Shown: positions 8,587 through 18,426, counted from the stretch's first letter. The stretch is DNA of 64,000 bases from Bin5 sp965242905 (GCA_965242905.1 CBDETM010000002.1:2418001-2482000), one strand, 5' to 3'. The notes: generated from the letters alone by a model not told the origin. Made by a program: numbers and translations.

Positions 8587-9678
8587 ATAGCCCGCATGGA
8601 TTGGACACGACGGGCGTCCCCCTCTATACTGCCCTGGAACATCCGCCCTCACCATCCCAGGGCAATCGCATCAAAAACAGAGATATAACAGTGATATAAT
8701 AGCCCTGTGCCAAAACACGAATAGGCATTGCTGAGAGCGTACTGCCATGAAGCCATGACTCCCGCTGACAAGGAATCTGAAAGCGATGCAGGGCCCTTGC
8801 AAGCCTGTAAGCTGCCCAATACCCAACAAAGACAGCGAGGAATCGTGCTCGAACTCAAGCGCAAAAGACCAAAACAAGGAAAACTGTCCGCTCTGATCCG
8901 ACTCAACCCGACCCTAACCGTCCAGACACGACACCATGCCCCACCGCCAGCGAACCGGCATGCGTCTGCCGTCTGTTAGAGTAGTGGATGAGCATCGTAG
9001 AGAACTTGCCAGAACCGGGAACAGACTCCGGATACGGAAAAACTGATGCAAAAGCGTGACGACAACAAGGACCAGAAAAAAAATTCGCCCGCTTTTACCC
9101 GGCTTTTCCGCCATTTCCGCTTTTTCCGCCATATTCCCGCCAAAACACGACCCGCCATATCACCGGACGTTCAACCCTTGTACATCTTTCGTTTGACCTC
9201 GTACGCGCCCACGCGCGCCAGCGAATCCCTCATCACAGCCCATCGAACAATTCTCATGTACTGTAGTTAAGACATCAAGCAAACACTCGTAAACGCTCAT
9301 AAACTCTCATAAACTCTCGTCCAACACACGGACGAGAAAGCCAGTGACCCACCAACAAGATAAACAGTCCGCGATGAATGAAATGCGCGCATCAGCGCCC
9401 AAGGCTTTCATGCGCAGCATAACTTGACCATTTTGCGCCGAATAGCTCTCAACCTCTTACGCAGACGGAAGAACGCCCAAACCGGCATTTCTACCAAACG
9501 TTACCGTGCCGGCTGGAAAACTGACCATCTCTGGAGAGTTCCATCCCAATATGATGCGATTGCCCTGCCTCACCCAGGTGAAGCCGTAGCGCATTGAACC
9601 AACCCTCGACTGCATTCCGATCAACATAACCGCAGACAACAGGTTGCCGCGTGCCATCAACCCCTACGGAGCCATGCA
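8587..9678. other. Gene-free stretch
   Basis: About 1.1 kb without a convincing gene. The ORFs here are short and of biased composition. It holds a pyrimidine-rich run of TTCCGCC repeats near 9105-9140, a decamer repeat at 9281-9320, and a TATAAT-like box at 8694-8699 without a clear -35. I recognise nothing else. Confidence 0.4.
9281..9320. repeat. Four tandem 10-bp repeats
   Basis: Four contiguous decamers with consensus AAACNCTCRT: aaacactcgt, aaacgctcat, aaactctcat, aaactctcgt. The 10-bp period equals about one helical turn, so bound proteins would line up on one face. It lies about 360 bases upstream of the fucosidase gene. Confidence 0.6.
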
Positions 9679-11082
9679 ATGACCACGGATTTCCGCTACG
9701 AACCGAACTGGGACTCTCTGCAGAACTATGAAGTGCCCCAATGGTTCATGGACGACAAACTGGGCATCTTCATCCACTGGGGCCCCTACTCCGTCCCCGC
9801 CTTCGACAATGAATGGTACCCCCGCTTCATGTACAGGGACGAGATCTCGCGCAAGGGGCCGAACTACCACCAGCACCACACAAAGACCTGGGGCCATCCT
9901 TCCAAGTTCGGATACAAGGACTTCATCCCGCTGTTCAAGGCGGAAAACTGGGACCCGGCCCAGTGGCTCGACCTGTTCCGGAAGGCCGGCGCCCGTTACA
10001 TCGTGCCCGTCGCCGAACATCACGACGGCTTCCCCATGTACGCCAGCACCCACACCCGCTGGAACGCGGCCCAGATGGGCCCAAAACGGGATGTCTGCAA
10101 AGAGCTGGAGCGGGAGACCCGCGGCGCCGGCCTCAAGTTCGGCGTCTCCAGCCACCGCGCCTTCAACTGGCGCTACTACACCTACGCCGACGATTTCGAC
10201 ACCACCGATCCCGGTCTGGAGGAGCTCTACTGCCCGCCCCACCCGGAGGACGCGCCCGCCAGCTGGGACTTTCTGCAGAACTGGTACGCACGCACGGTCG
10301 AGATGATCGACTACTTCCGGCCCGACGTGCTCTGGTTCGACTTCGGCTGGCACTTCGACGAGTTCGCGCCCTACCGCCCGCAGGTCGCCGCCTACTACTA
10401 CAACCGCGCCCTGGAATGGGGCAGCGAGCCGGTCCTCCAGTACAAGGACAAGTTCCCCGACGGCGTCGCCGTCTACGATGTCGAACGCGGCAAGCTCGAC
10501 GACATCCGCCCGCACTACTGGCAGACCGACACCGCGGTCAGCTACAAGGCCTGGAGCTACATCGAAAACGACGAGTTCAAGAGCCCTGCAACCATCATCC
10601 ACGACCTGGTCGATATCGTCAGCAAGAACGGCAACCTGCTCCTGAACGTGGGCCCGCGCGCCGACGGCGTCATCCCGGCGCAGGCGACCCAACTGCTGCT
10701 CGACCTGGGCACATGGCTGGACGTGAACGGGGAGGCGATCTACGGCACGCGCCACTGGGAGCGGTTCGGCGAGGGCGATACGGAGGTGGTGGTTGGGCAC
10801 CTGACCGAGCGCAGTAATCTCCCCTTCACCGCCAAAGACGTGCGCTTCACGCAGAAGGACAACGCCCTCTATGCCATCATACTGGGCTGGCCCGGCAGCG
10901 GGGCCGCCATCACTTCTCTGGGTAGTGGCTCGTCGCTCGGCGGGCGCATCCGCGGCGTTTCGATGCTCGGCAGCGAAGAGCCCGTTACCTGGAAGCAGGA
11001 CGAGAACGCCCTGACGGTCAGCACGCCGAGCCAGCGCCCGTGCGATCACGCCTATACATTCAAGATTGAGCTGCAGGGGTAG
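9679..11082 (+). CDS. Alpha-L-fucosidase, GH29
   Basis: A 467-residue glycoside hydrolase that removes alpha-linked fucose with retention of configuration. Family marks are the N-terminal WFMDDKLGIFIHWGPYSVP segment (about 21-40), HHDGF around residue 115 and the nucleophile Asp221 in LWFDFGW. The acid/base residue is variable in this family and I do not assign it. A beta-sandwich C-terminal part (about 350-467) follows the catalytic barrel. No signal peptide is visible, so the enzyme is probably cytoplasmic and acts on imported oligosaccharides. It heads a run of sugar-catabolic genes, and the next gene starts 3 bases after its stop. Confidence 0.9.
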   Translation: MTTDFRYEPNWDSLQNYEVPQWFMDDKLGIFIHWGPYSVPAFDNEWYPRFMYRDEISRKGPNYHQHHTKTWGHPSKFGYKDFIPLFKAENWDPAQWLDLFRKAGARYIVPVAEHHDGFPMYASTHTRWNAAQMGPKRDVCKELERETRGAGLKFGVSSHRAFNWRYYTYADDFDTTDPGLEELYCPPHPEDAPASWDFLQNWYARTVEMIDYFRPDVLWFDFGWHFDEFAPYRPQVAAYYYNRALEWGSEPVLQYKDKFPDGVAVYDVERGKLDDIRPHYWQTDTAVSYKAWSYIENDEFKSPATIIHDLVDIVSKNGNLLLNVGPRADGVIPAQATQLLLDLGTWLDVNGEAIYGTRHWERFGEGDTEVVVGHLTERSNLPFTAKDVRFTQKDNALYAIILGWPGSGAAITSLGSGSSLGGRIRGVSMLGSEEPVTWKQDENALTVSTPSQRPCDHAYTFKIELQG

Positions 11083-11084
11083 CA

Positions 11085-12482
11085 ATGTACAGGCGCCAGA
11101 TCGAACCCTCCCACGACCTGCCCCACGCCTGCCAGCGCTTCCTCGATGACGTGCGCCGGTGGGCATACGAGTCGATCGACCGCTACGCGGACGAACCGGC
11201 CACCGACGTCCACGATCAGGGCACCTACACCACCGGCTGGGAGCCGCTCCTGCGCGCCGGTCAGGACGAGCGCATCCGGCGCTTTCTGCAACGAAAACGC
11301 GACCGCATTCGCGATCATTTCAACCGGACGCAACAGTGGCGGCACGGCTACTGGCGCATGCAGGAGGCGCACCACGGCACCGAGCACTATGAGCTCTTCC
11401 TGGGCGCCCTGCAGCGCGTCCTGCCGGACGATTGCGAGACGGCCCGGCAGCTGGATGATGCCGCCGAGCACATGGGCAACTGGTCAAGCGGGGCACCGGA
11501 CTGGTTCGATTGGGACCGGCGGCGCTTCCACTCGCTCTTCTTCGGCGCCGACGGGCTGCGCAAAGAGCCGGGCATGGCGCTCAATACGCCGGACCATCTG
11601 CGCTGCGTCAACATCTGCCTGCTGGCGGCGTCGCGACCGGAAACGGAGACAGCCAGGAAGCGCTATATCGAACTGGCAACGGCCTATGCAGGGGAGTGGG
11701 CCGACGCCGTCCTGGCCGGGGACGCGCTGCCGATTGCCCTGACCCCCAACGGCGTCCTGTACGAGTTCAGCGCCGGAGACAAAGCGCTCTACTACTCCTT
11801 CATGGGCGAAGCCCCCGACCTGCAGGCGGAGGTCGACCGGGCCGAGAATCTGCTCGGCTCCGACGCGGTAAACACTTTTCTGCACCTGTGGCAGGAAAGC
11901 GGCGAGCTGCGCTTCCGCCAGGCGGCCGAACGGCTGCTGGAGCCGCTGGCCGCGCAGCTCGCCGACCCGGACGCCGGCGCGGCCGCCGCTGCCGTGCGGT
12001 CCTATCGCCGCTGGACCGGCGACACTCGCTACGACAAGGTGGTGTTGGAGGCCGTGGCCCGGCTCGACCCCTTCGACATCACCGAAGTCGCCTTGGACAC
12101 AGAGTACAAACACCCTGCCCGCCGCGCATCTGGCGTTGGCAAACGCTCCGACGCGCCGCGCTGGCTCGAAGACGGCCGCGAACGGCGCCACAACCCGATT
12201 ACGCTGGCGATGGCCGCGGAGATTGAGGGAGACAGCGCGCTGCAGGCGCGCGTCGTGGACCTGGCCCGCACCTACTTCCTCCTGGCGCGTGCTGCCTTCC
12301 CCGACGGCCGCGACCACGGCTGCTCGGCACGCTCGGTCAGCGCGATCGCCCGCGGTCATGGCCGCGAAAACCACGCCGGCATGACGACGGCGGTGCTGGG
12401 ACCGGCGTTGGGTTACGCTGGGACGCCAATATGCAGAGTGGTCACAGGGGCTGAACTGACAACAGCATCTGAACCGACATAG
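11085..12482 (+). CDS. Uncharacterised protein, possibly an alpha-helical toroid carbohydrate enzyme
   Basis: A 465-residue soluble protein whose family I do not recognise. Repeated helix pairs rich in Trp, Tyr, Asp and Glu (for example HGYWRMQEAHHGTEHY near 87-102 and APDWFDWDRRRFHSLFFG near 137-154) resemble (alpha/alpha)6-barrel glycoside hydrolases and lyases. There is no signal peptide. It starts 3 bases after the fucosidase stop, so translation is probably coupled and a role in glycan metabolism is likely. Other possibilities are a non-catalytic helical scaffold or a lyase. The fold idea is inference from composition and pattern only. Confidence 0.6.
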   Translation: MYRRQIEPSHDLPHACQRFLDDVRRWAYESIDRYADEPATDVHDQGTYTTGWEPLLRAGQDERIRRFLQRKRDRIRDHFNRTQQWRHGYWRMQEAHHGTEHYELFLGALQRVLPDDCETARQLDDAAEHMGNWSSGAPDWFDWDRRRFHSLFFGADGLRKEPGMALNTPDHLRCVNICLLAASRPETETARKRYIELATAYAGEWADAVLAGDALPIALTPNGVLYEFSAGDKALYYSFMGEAPDLQAEVDRAENLLGSDAVNTFLHLWQESGELRFRQAAERLLEPLAAQLADPDAGAAAAAVRSYRRWTGDTRYDKVVLEAVARLDPFDITEVALDTEYKHPARRASGVGKRSDAPRWLEDGRERRHNPITLAMAAEIEGDSALQARVVDLARTYFLLARAAFPDGRDHGCSARSVSAIARGHGRENHAGMTTAVLGPALGYAGTPICRVVTGAELTTASEPT

Positions 12483-12496
12483 GGTTTCGGAGGGGG

Positions 12497-13255
12497 CTAC
12501 TTCTCGGCCAAAAACACCATTCCGGCGCTGTCTCGGGTCAGGCTGTCTCCGGCATAGTTGCGGTAGCCCGCCGATTCCTGGAAGCCGGCCTGGTCCAACA
12601 TCCGTTTCACCTCCGGCGGTGTATAGGCCCGGATCTGCCAGGTTGTTTCGTGGCGCCGGCCCTGTTGATACCACTGAAAAGCCCTGGTGTAAATGCCGCT
12701 CAGGAGATCAAGGCTTCCCTTGTCTGCGATAAGGAATCCACCCCCATCAAAGGAATTGTTGCGGTCGCCATTCAGGATCAACTCGTCACGGTTCACAACA
12801 ATGTCAAGGAGAAAACGGCCGCCGCTTTTGAGGACACGCGCCACTTCAGCGAGTACCCGCTGATTGTCCGCCTCGTCCTGAAAGCATCCGAACTCGCTGA
12901 GCGTAAGAGTGACGAATTCGTAGGTCGCCGTCCAGCTCTCTGGCAGGCTGCGCATGTCGCCGCGAACCCACTCGATTTGCGCACTTACCTGTTCGGCTGA
13001 TTCCTGGGCCCGTGTCAGCATTGCGTCGCTGAGGTCGTAACCGGTCACCTGAAAGCCGCGCAGCGCCATCGGGACCGTCAGCCATCCCAGCCCGCAGGCC
13101 AGGTCAAGAATCCGTGCTCCTGGTTGCGCTTCCAGCAGAGAAAGAATCTGCTCCAGTTCGGGTGGATTCGAATTCGGTTCATATGCGGGCGGCCAGATCC
13201 AGCTGAACTCTTCGTCGGCATAGAGTCTTTGCCAGGATGGGGCGGGGGCGTCCAT
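12497..13255 (-). CDS. Class I SAM-dependent methyltransferase
   Basis: A 252-residue protein of the Rossmann methyltransferase class. Motif I, ILDLACGLGWLT, lies near residue 50, followed by the acidic end of strand 2 (VTGYDLSDAML) and the motif II/III region (FVTLTLSEFGCF and LKSGGRFLLDI). I chose the ATG at 13255 because AAGGAAGG lies just upstream. A longer frame start at 13330 would overlap the divergent Gfo/Idh gene. The acceptor cannot be told from the sequence; relatives modify small molecules or quinones. It is transcribed against the surrounding catabolic genes, so a link to them is doubtful. Confidence 0.8.
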   Translation of the reverse strand: MDAPAPSWQRLYADEEFSWIWPPAYEPNSNPPELEQILSLLEAQPGARILDLACGLGWLTVPMALRGFQVTGYDLSDAMLTRAQESAEQVSAQIEWVRGDMRSLPESWTATYEFVTLTLSEFGCFQDEADNQRVLAEVARVLKSGGRFLLDIVVNRDELILNGDRNNSFDGGGFLIADKGSLDLLSGIYTRAFQWYQQGRRHETTWQIRAYTPPEVKRMLDQAGFQESAGYRNYAGDSLTRDSAGMVFLAEK

Positions 13256-13323
13256 ATGCGCCTTCCTTTGCGTGAGGGTATGTATCCTGTCGGCTGTAAT
13301 TGTAGCATGAAGGAACTGAGCGA

Positions 13324-14385
13324 ATGACACCCCTGAAGCTCGGCATCATCGGTTGCGGAACGATCGGCGCCGCCCACGCCGAGGCTGCCGCGGCCTCCAA
13401 CCAGATCGAGCTGGTTGCCGTCGCCGATGTGCAGCGGGCGCCGGCGGAGAAGATTGCCGCCGCCCGCTCGGTGGAGACAGTCTACAACAGCGGCGCAGAA
13501 ATGCTGGCCGATACACGGGTAGAGGCTGTCGTCCTGGCGCTGCCGGCCTCTTTCCGCATCGAACTGGGGCTGCAGGCCCTGCGCGCGGGCAAACATCTCC
13601 TGACGGAAAAGCCAGTCGCCCGCAGTGCTGACGAAGTGCGCCATCTGCTCTCCGTCCAGGGGGACCGGGTCGCGGCCTGCTGCTCTTCCCGCTTTCACTT
13701 TCTGGAATCGAACCGGATCGTTACCGACTGGATCGCACAGGGCAACCTGGGCGCGCTGCGCGTCCTCCGCTGCCGCGTCATCCACCCGGCGACACCGGCG
13801 CCGGAGACGCACCCGCCGGCCTGGCGGCTCAGCCGCGAGCTGAACGGTGGCGGCATCCTCGTCAACTGGGGCTGCTACGATCTGGACTATCTGCTGGGCA
13901 TCAGCGGCTGGCAGCTGCGCCCGCAGACGGTCCTGGCGCAGAGCTGGCGCGTGCCATCCATCTTCGCCGACACGGTTGCCCCGGGTTCCGACGGCGAGAC
14001 GCACATCACCGGGCTGGTGCGCTGCGCCGACGGCGCCGTGCTCATCTATGAGCGCGGCGAGTACGCCGCCGCGCAGGCGGAGGCATCCTGGGAGGCGATA
14101 GGAGAGACCGGCTCGCTGCGCCTGCAGATGACACCGGCGCCGGAGAAGGAGATCCTGCAGTTCGAAGCGACCCGCGCCGAGGGAACGGTCTCCCGGACGT
14201 TGTGGTCGGGCAGTGATTCCTACAGCGACATCCACCGCGGCCTGCTGGAGGACTTCGCAACCGCAATCCGCACAGGCCGCCCGCCCCAGACGACGCTGGC
14301 GCAGGCGCTACTGGTGCAGCAGATTACTGATGCAATGTACAGGTCAGCGGAGACGGGAGAGGCGGTGGAAATATCTGCAACCTGA
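13324..14385 (+). CDS. Gfo/Idh/MocA-family NAD(P)-dependent oxidoreductase
   Basis: A 353-residue dehydrogenase. The N-terminal Rossmann fold shows LGIIGCGTIGAAHA (residues 5-18) and the acidic end of strand 2 (VAVADV). The family catalytic motif follows as GKHLLTEKP, with Lys near residue 98. The C-terminal alpha/beta substrate domain (about 125-330) includes GGGILVNWGCYDLDYL, which carries an Asp-rich site usual for the catalytic region. These enzymes oxidise or epimerise cyclic polyols and sugars. Followed by a TIM-barrel isomerase and an enolase-superfamily enzyme on the same strand, it fits a sugar or inositol-like catabolic operon. Confidence 0.88.
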   Translation: MTPLKLGIIGCGTIGAAHAEAAAASNQIELVAVADVQRAPAEKIAAARSVETVYNSGAEMLADTRVEAVVLALPASFRIELGLQALRAGKHLLTEKPVARSADEVRHLLSVQGDRVAACCSSRFHFLESNRIVTDWIAQGNLGALRVLRCRVIHPATPAPETHPPAWRLSRELNGGGILVNWGCYDLDYLLGISGWQLRPQTVLAQSWRVPSIFADTVAPGSDGETHITGLVRCADGAVLIYERGEYAAAQAEASWEAIGETGSLRLQMTPAPEKEILQFEATRAEGTVSRTLWSGSDSYSDIHRGLLEDFATAIRTGRPPQTTLAQALLVQQITDAMYRSAETGEAVEISAT

Positions 14386-14447
14386 TACGGCCGCTCTTCC
14401 AAAATTCAATTCACAGAGAGAACACGACAGAATAGGAGTTTACAGCG

Positions 14448-15248
14448 ATGAACTACGCATTTATGAGCTTTTCCTGCCCGCAGGCCACCTTCGCGGAGAT
14501 GCTGGCCATTGCGGCTCAGTACGGCTACGACGGCATCGAGCCGCGCGCCGCCGGCGGTCATGATCACGCAGTGGAGCTTGAGGCGACCGCCGAACAGCGC
14601 ACCGCCTTCCGCCAGCAAGCCGCTAACGCCGGCATCGCCATCTGCTGCCTGGCCGCCGGCAACCGCTTCGCCAATCCCGCAGACCGCGACGCGCAGGTGG
14701 AAGAAACGCTCCAATACATCGACCTGGCCGCAGACATCGGCGCGCCCGCGCTGCGCATCTTCGGCGGACGGATTCCGGACGGCATCAGCCGGGAATCGGC
14801 CATCGGCGGCGTATCGGACGCACTCTCGCGCCTTGCGGGCCGAGCCGGCGACCGCGGCGTGGTCGTATGCATGGAAACGCACGACGACTGGTGCAACCCC
14901 GCCGACGTCGCCGCCGTGATGGCACAGGTCGACCACCCGGCGATTGGTGTAAACTGGGACGCCGCGCATCCGGTGCGCACAGAGGGCTGGACGCTGGCAG
15001 ACTCCTATAGCACCCTGCGGCGCTGGATCCGCCATACCCATGTGCACGACCTGTTTGTGGACGCGAACCGGCCGGACTACACGGCTTTCGGCACAGGGGA
15101 TATCGATCACAAACAGGTGCTGGCGCTGTTGCGCAGTGCCGGCTACGACGGTTATCTCAGTGGCGAATGGATCAACTGGGAGCCGCCGGACGTTCACCTG
15201 CCGCGCGAAATCGCGACGCTGCGCGGTTACGAGCGCGCGCTGGCGTGA
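14448..15248 (+). CDS. Sugar phosphate isomerase/epimerase-family TIM-barrel protein
   Basis: A 266-residue protein of the AP-endonuclease-2-like TIM-barrel group (xylose isomerase-like). Visible marks are GYDGIEPRA near 25-33, VCMETHDDW (about 142-150) with the metal-binding Glu and His, GVNWDAAHP (about 166-174) and IRHTHVHD near 193-200. A final Glu lies in YLSGEWINW. These residues form the usual divalent-metal site. GTTTACAGCG precedes the ATG without a strong ribosome site. Such proteins isomerise or epimerise keto-sugars next to Gfo/Idh/MocA dehydrogenases, as here. The exact sugar is unknown. Confidence 0.85.
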   Translation: MNYAFMSFSCPQATFAEMLAIAAQYGYDGIEPRAAGGHDHAVELEATAEQRTAFRQQAANAGIAICCLAAGNRFANPADRDAQVEETLQYIDLAADIGAPALRIFGGRIPDGISRESAIGGVSDALSRLAGRAGDRGVVVCMETHDDWCNPADVAAVMAQVDHPAIGVNWDAAHPVRTEGWTLADSYSTLRRWIRHTHVHDLFVDANRPDYTAFGTGDIDHKQVLALLRSAGYDGYLSGEWINWEPPDVHLPREIATLRGYERALA

Positions 15249-15332
15249 GGGCAAGACGCTGGCCGCCGCGCCAGTCGCGTAAGCCTGCGACAGTCACAAG
15301 TTATCTCTGCACAGACACCGGGGGACCGACAG

Positions 15333-16796
15333 ATGCCCATCCGCCTGCTTGACTTCGATCTCCATATCCTCAACATGCGCAACCGCATGCCCTTCCGCTA
15401 CGGCATCGTCACCATGACCGCGCTGCCGCATCTCTTCTTGCAGGCGCGGGTCGAGGTGGACGGCAGGCAGGCGGACGGGATCGCCGCCGAGGGCCTGGCG
15501 CCCAAATGGTTTACCAAAGTGCCCGACTCGTCGATGGCCCAGGATATCGCCGAGATGCTCGACGTAATCCAGGCGGCCTGCCGACACGCCCAGGAAGCCG
15601 GCGCAGCCGACACGGTCTTCGACCTGTGGCAGGCCGTCTACCGGGCCCAGGAGGCCTGGGCCGCAGATACGGACTATCCGCCGCTGCTGTGGTCGTTCGG
15701 CGTTTCCCTGGTAGAACGGGCGATCATCGACGGCTACTGCCGGGCGACGCGCACGACCTTCGCTCAGGCCGTGCGCGCAAACAGCCTGGGAATGCGCCTT
15801 GACAACCTGCGGCCGGAGCTGGCCGGGCATACGCCGGCCGATCTGCTGCCGGCCAAACCCCTTGAACGGGTCATCGTTCGTCATACGGTCGGCATGATCG
15901 ATCCCCTTACCGACGACGAAGTCCTGCCCGAGGACCAGGTCGATGACGGATTGCCCGCATCGCTGGACGCCTCGATCCAGGCCTACGGACTGACCCATTT
16001 CAAGATCAAGATCGGCGGCGACATTAACGCCGACAGGGCGCGGCTGCAACGCATCGCCGCGCTGCTGGACGAACGCAACGTCGATTACAGGCACACGCTC
16101 GACGGCAACGAGACCTATCACAACGTCGACGATTTTCGCGCCCTGTGGGAAGGGTTGAACGCCGACCCGGCCCTCCAGGGCTTTCTGCAGCGGCTTATCT
16201 TTGTCGAACAGCCCTTCCACCGCGATATCGCCCTCAGCCAGGAGGTGGGTACGGCCCTGCTCGCCTGGCGCGAACGGCCGCCGATCATCATCGACGAATC
16301 CGACGGGGAGCTTTCCAGCGCGCCCACCGCACTCGAAAGCGGCTACGTGGGCACCAGCCATAAGAACTGTAAAGGCATCTTCAAAGGCATCGCCAACACC
16401 TGCCTAATCCGCCACCGCCAGCGCCAGGAGCCGGACGCATTGCATATCATCAGCGCCGAGGACCTGTGCAACCTGGGGCCGGTGGCGCTGCTGGAGGACT
16501 TGGCCGTGCTGGCAACGCTGGGCATTGAACACGCCGAACGCAACGGCCATCACTACTTCGCCGGCCTGTCGATGCTGCCTGACGACGTGCAGGCGCAGAT
16601 CCTGGCTGCGCACGGCGATCTCTACCGCCCGCACACCACCCCGAGCGGTCGCCGTTTCCCAACACTGGCCGTAGAGAACGGCTCCGTTGACGTAGGCAGC
16701 GTCACGGCCGCGCCCTTTGGTCCCAAAACGGCTCTCGACCCATCGCAATTTACGCCGGTGGCCGAATGGAAATACGAATCGCTGGGACTGGATTGA
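15333..16796 (+). CDS. Enolase-superfamily (mandelate racemase/muconate-lactonising-like) enzyme
   Basis: A 487-residue protein with the enolase-superfamily active site. The general base motif is KIK (Lys224, Lys226), and the metal ligands are Asp257 in LDGNE, Glu292 in VEQP and the Asp321-Glu322 pair in IIDES. Members abstract a proton alpha to a carboxylate, as in sugar-acid dehydratases and racemases. It is longer than typical members (360-420 residues), with extra material after residue 340, so it may be a divergent subgroup. It ends the fucosidase-to-isomerase gene run and may dehydrate a sugar acid produced by that pathway. The substrate is not readable. Confidence 0.82.
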   Translation: MPIRLLDFDLHILNMRNRMPFRYGIVTMTALPHLFLQARVEVDGRQADGIAAEGLAPKWFTKVPDSSMAQDIAEMLDVIQAACRHAQEAGAADTVFDLWQAVYRAQEAWAADTDYPPLLWSFGVSLVERAIIDGYCRATRTTFAQAVRANSLGMRLDNLRPELAGHTPADLLPAKPLERVIVRHTVGMIDPLTDDEVLPEDQVDDGLPASLDASIQAYGLTHFKIKIGGDINADRARLQRIAALLDERNVDYRHTLDGNETYHNVDDFRALWEGLNADPALQGFLQRLIFVEQPFHRDIALSQEVGTALLAWRERPPIIIDESDGELSSAPTALESGYVGTSHKNCKGIFKGIANTCLIRHRQRQEPDALHIISAEDLCNLGPVALLEDLAVLATLGIEHAERNGHHYFAGLSMLPDDVQAQILAAHGDLYRPHTTPSGRRFPTLAVENGSVDVGSVTAAPFGPKTALDPSQFTPVAEWKYESLGLD

Positions 16797-17000
16797 ACGC
16801 ATGACAGGCAGTGGCGCGGCCGGTGGGACTACCTGAACCGGTTACGAATACGCAGCGGCAGAAGCGCAACTTTAGGGCGGCTGCCGTGTTTTCTCTTGTA
16901 GAGCGGCATAAGAATTTCGTCCTGCTTCCTTCCGCATGCCAGACTGTCTCCCCGCTCCTGAGCCGGAAGGGACATAAGCAGGGGAACGCGCTTCCATACA

Positions 17001-18389
17001 ATGGATTCCACGACACCGCCTGCCACAGCGGAAGAACCTGAATCCCAAGAAGCAAGCATCGTTCTGGCGCCGAACACCGACTGGGATACTGCGACCAAGA
17101 GAACGGTCCTGATCGTCTTGCTCGTCGTCGGCGCGCTCATCTTCTGGATCAGCCGCCCGGTCCTGCCGATTCTGATCATGGCAGGGCTTGTCTCCTACTT
17201 CCTGATCCCCATTGTCGATCTGTGTGAACGGGTGCGCATTCCCCGCAGTGTGAGCACGATCGTCCTCTACCTGCTCTTCCTGGTCCTGTTGATCCTGGCC
17301 CCCGTTCTGCTTGTGCCCGTCCTGCTGTCCCAGCTTCGGGCGCTCTATTTTGATGTGCCGGCGGCGGCGCGAACCTTTCTGCTCTTTCTGCAGGAGTCGG
17401 TCGCAGACCTGCCTACCAGTGGGACAATCCTCGGCCTTGATGTCACCTTTGAAGGGGTGGTGGGCCAGATCCAGCAGACGCTGGCCGATGAGATCGCTGT
17501 GGAACGTTTCCTGCCCGGCGCGCAGCAGATCCTGGACTACGTCAATCAGCTTCTGAGTACGGCGACAAACGTGGTGAGCAGCACCGCGACCATCGGCCTG
17601 ACGGTGGTTGGCAGCATCGTCAATATCGTCGTATTCCTGCTGCTTCTCTTCTTCATCAGCCTGTACTTGACCAAGGACGCGCCCCGCATCCAGCGCTACG
17701 TGGAAGGGCTGTTCCCGGTTGAATACTATTCGGAAGGCGTGGAGCTGATGCGCCGGCTGCGCAACATCTGGAACGCCTTCTTCCGCGGGCAGATCATCCT
17801 CTCATTAACGATCGGCGTGGCGACCTATTTTTCGCTCAGCCTGATGGGGATGCGGGGGGCGCTGATTCTGGCAATTCTGGCCGGCGCGCTCGAAATCCTG
17901 CCCAATATCGGCCCGATCCTGGCGATGATCCCAGCCGTCATCATCGCCCTGGCGCAGGGGAGCTCCACGCTCGAGTTGAGCAACCTCAACTTCGCTCTCC
18001 TCGTGATCGGGGTCTACTTCATCATTCAGCAGCTGGAAAATCAGCTTCTCGTGCCGCGCGTAATCGGCACCAGCGTCCATCTGCATCCGGTTGTGGTGGT
18101 CTGCGGCGTCGTGGTGGGTGCAAGCATAGGGGGGATACTGGGCGCGTTTCTGGCCGCGCCGGTCATTGCCAGCCTGCGACTGATCGGCAGCTATACCCAC
18201 GCCAAACTGCTCAACTATCCACCCTTCAGCGACCGCCGTCCAGTCGCGGAGGGTCAGCGCGCCGCCGTCTACCGCAGGGTGGTTGTTTCGGAAGCAGAGG
18301 ATGCGGCTGCACGCCCCGAGATGGAATTGGAAGAGGACGCGCACGCGCCGCCCGCTTCCCAGACCGCCAACTCACCCGCAGGCGATTAG
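17001..18389 (+). CDS. AI-2E family transporter (PerM/TqsA-like)
   Basis: A 462-residue inner-membrane protein with about eight hydrophobic segments. Two lie near 33-70, others at 83-105, 195-225 and 265-300, and the final ones at 325-400. The family signature region near 285-305 (GALEILPNIGPI) is present. AI-2E transporters export small solutes; roles in autoinducer-2 or ion efflux are known for a few. The C-terminal tail (about 405-462) is hydrophilic and acidic. The gene stands alone on the plus strand, ending against tsaD. A GC hairpin in the 37-base gap could stop transcription from both sides. Confidence 0.87.
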   Translation: MDSTTPPATAEEPESQEASIVLAPNTDWDTATKRTVLIVLLVVGALIFWISRPVLPILIMAGLVSYFLIPIVDLCERVRIPRSVSTIVLYLLFLVLLILAPVLLVPVLLSQLRALYFDVPAAARTFLLFLQESVADLPTSGTILGLDVTFEGVVGQIQQTLADEIAVERFLPGAQQILDYVNQLLSTATNVVSSTATIGLTVVGSIVNIVVFLLLLFFISLYLTKDAPRIQRYVEGLFPVEYYSEGVELMRRLRNIWNAFFRGQIILSLTIGVATYFSLSLMGMRGALILAILAGALEILPNIGPILAMIPAVIIALAQGSSTLELSNLNFALLVIGVYFIIQQLENQLLVPRVIGTSVHLHPVVVVCGVVVGASIGGILGAFLAAPVIASLRLIGSYTHAKLLNYPPFSDRRPVAEGQRAAVYRRVVVSEAEDAAARPEMELEEDAHAPPASQTANSPAGD

Positions 18390-18397
18390 ACGCAGCA

Positions 18398-18412
18398 CAG
18401 GCGCGGCGCCTG
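18398..18412. terminator. Convergent GC-rich inverted repeat
   Basis: CAGGCGC and GCGCCTG separated by one base, in the short gap between the converging AI-2E transporter gene and tsaD. There is no T-run, so if it terminates transcription it is weak or factor-dependent. Confidence 0.3.
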
Positions 18413-18426
18413 CACCCCCACATCGT

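Noticed and set aside
8241..8655. Several overlapping ORFs within MITE copy A that read like MHPRFGVGTVWRGIS-type proteins
   Set aside because: They are translations of the repeat and recur in copies B and C with shifted frames. No domain and no ribosome sites; such ORFs are likely spurious annotations.
9457..9679. Minus-strand frames of 62-67 residues upstream of the fucosidase gene
   Set aside because: No recognised motif, no ribosome site, and overlapping alternative frames of equal quality.
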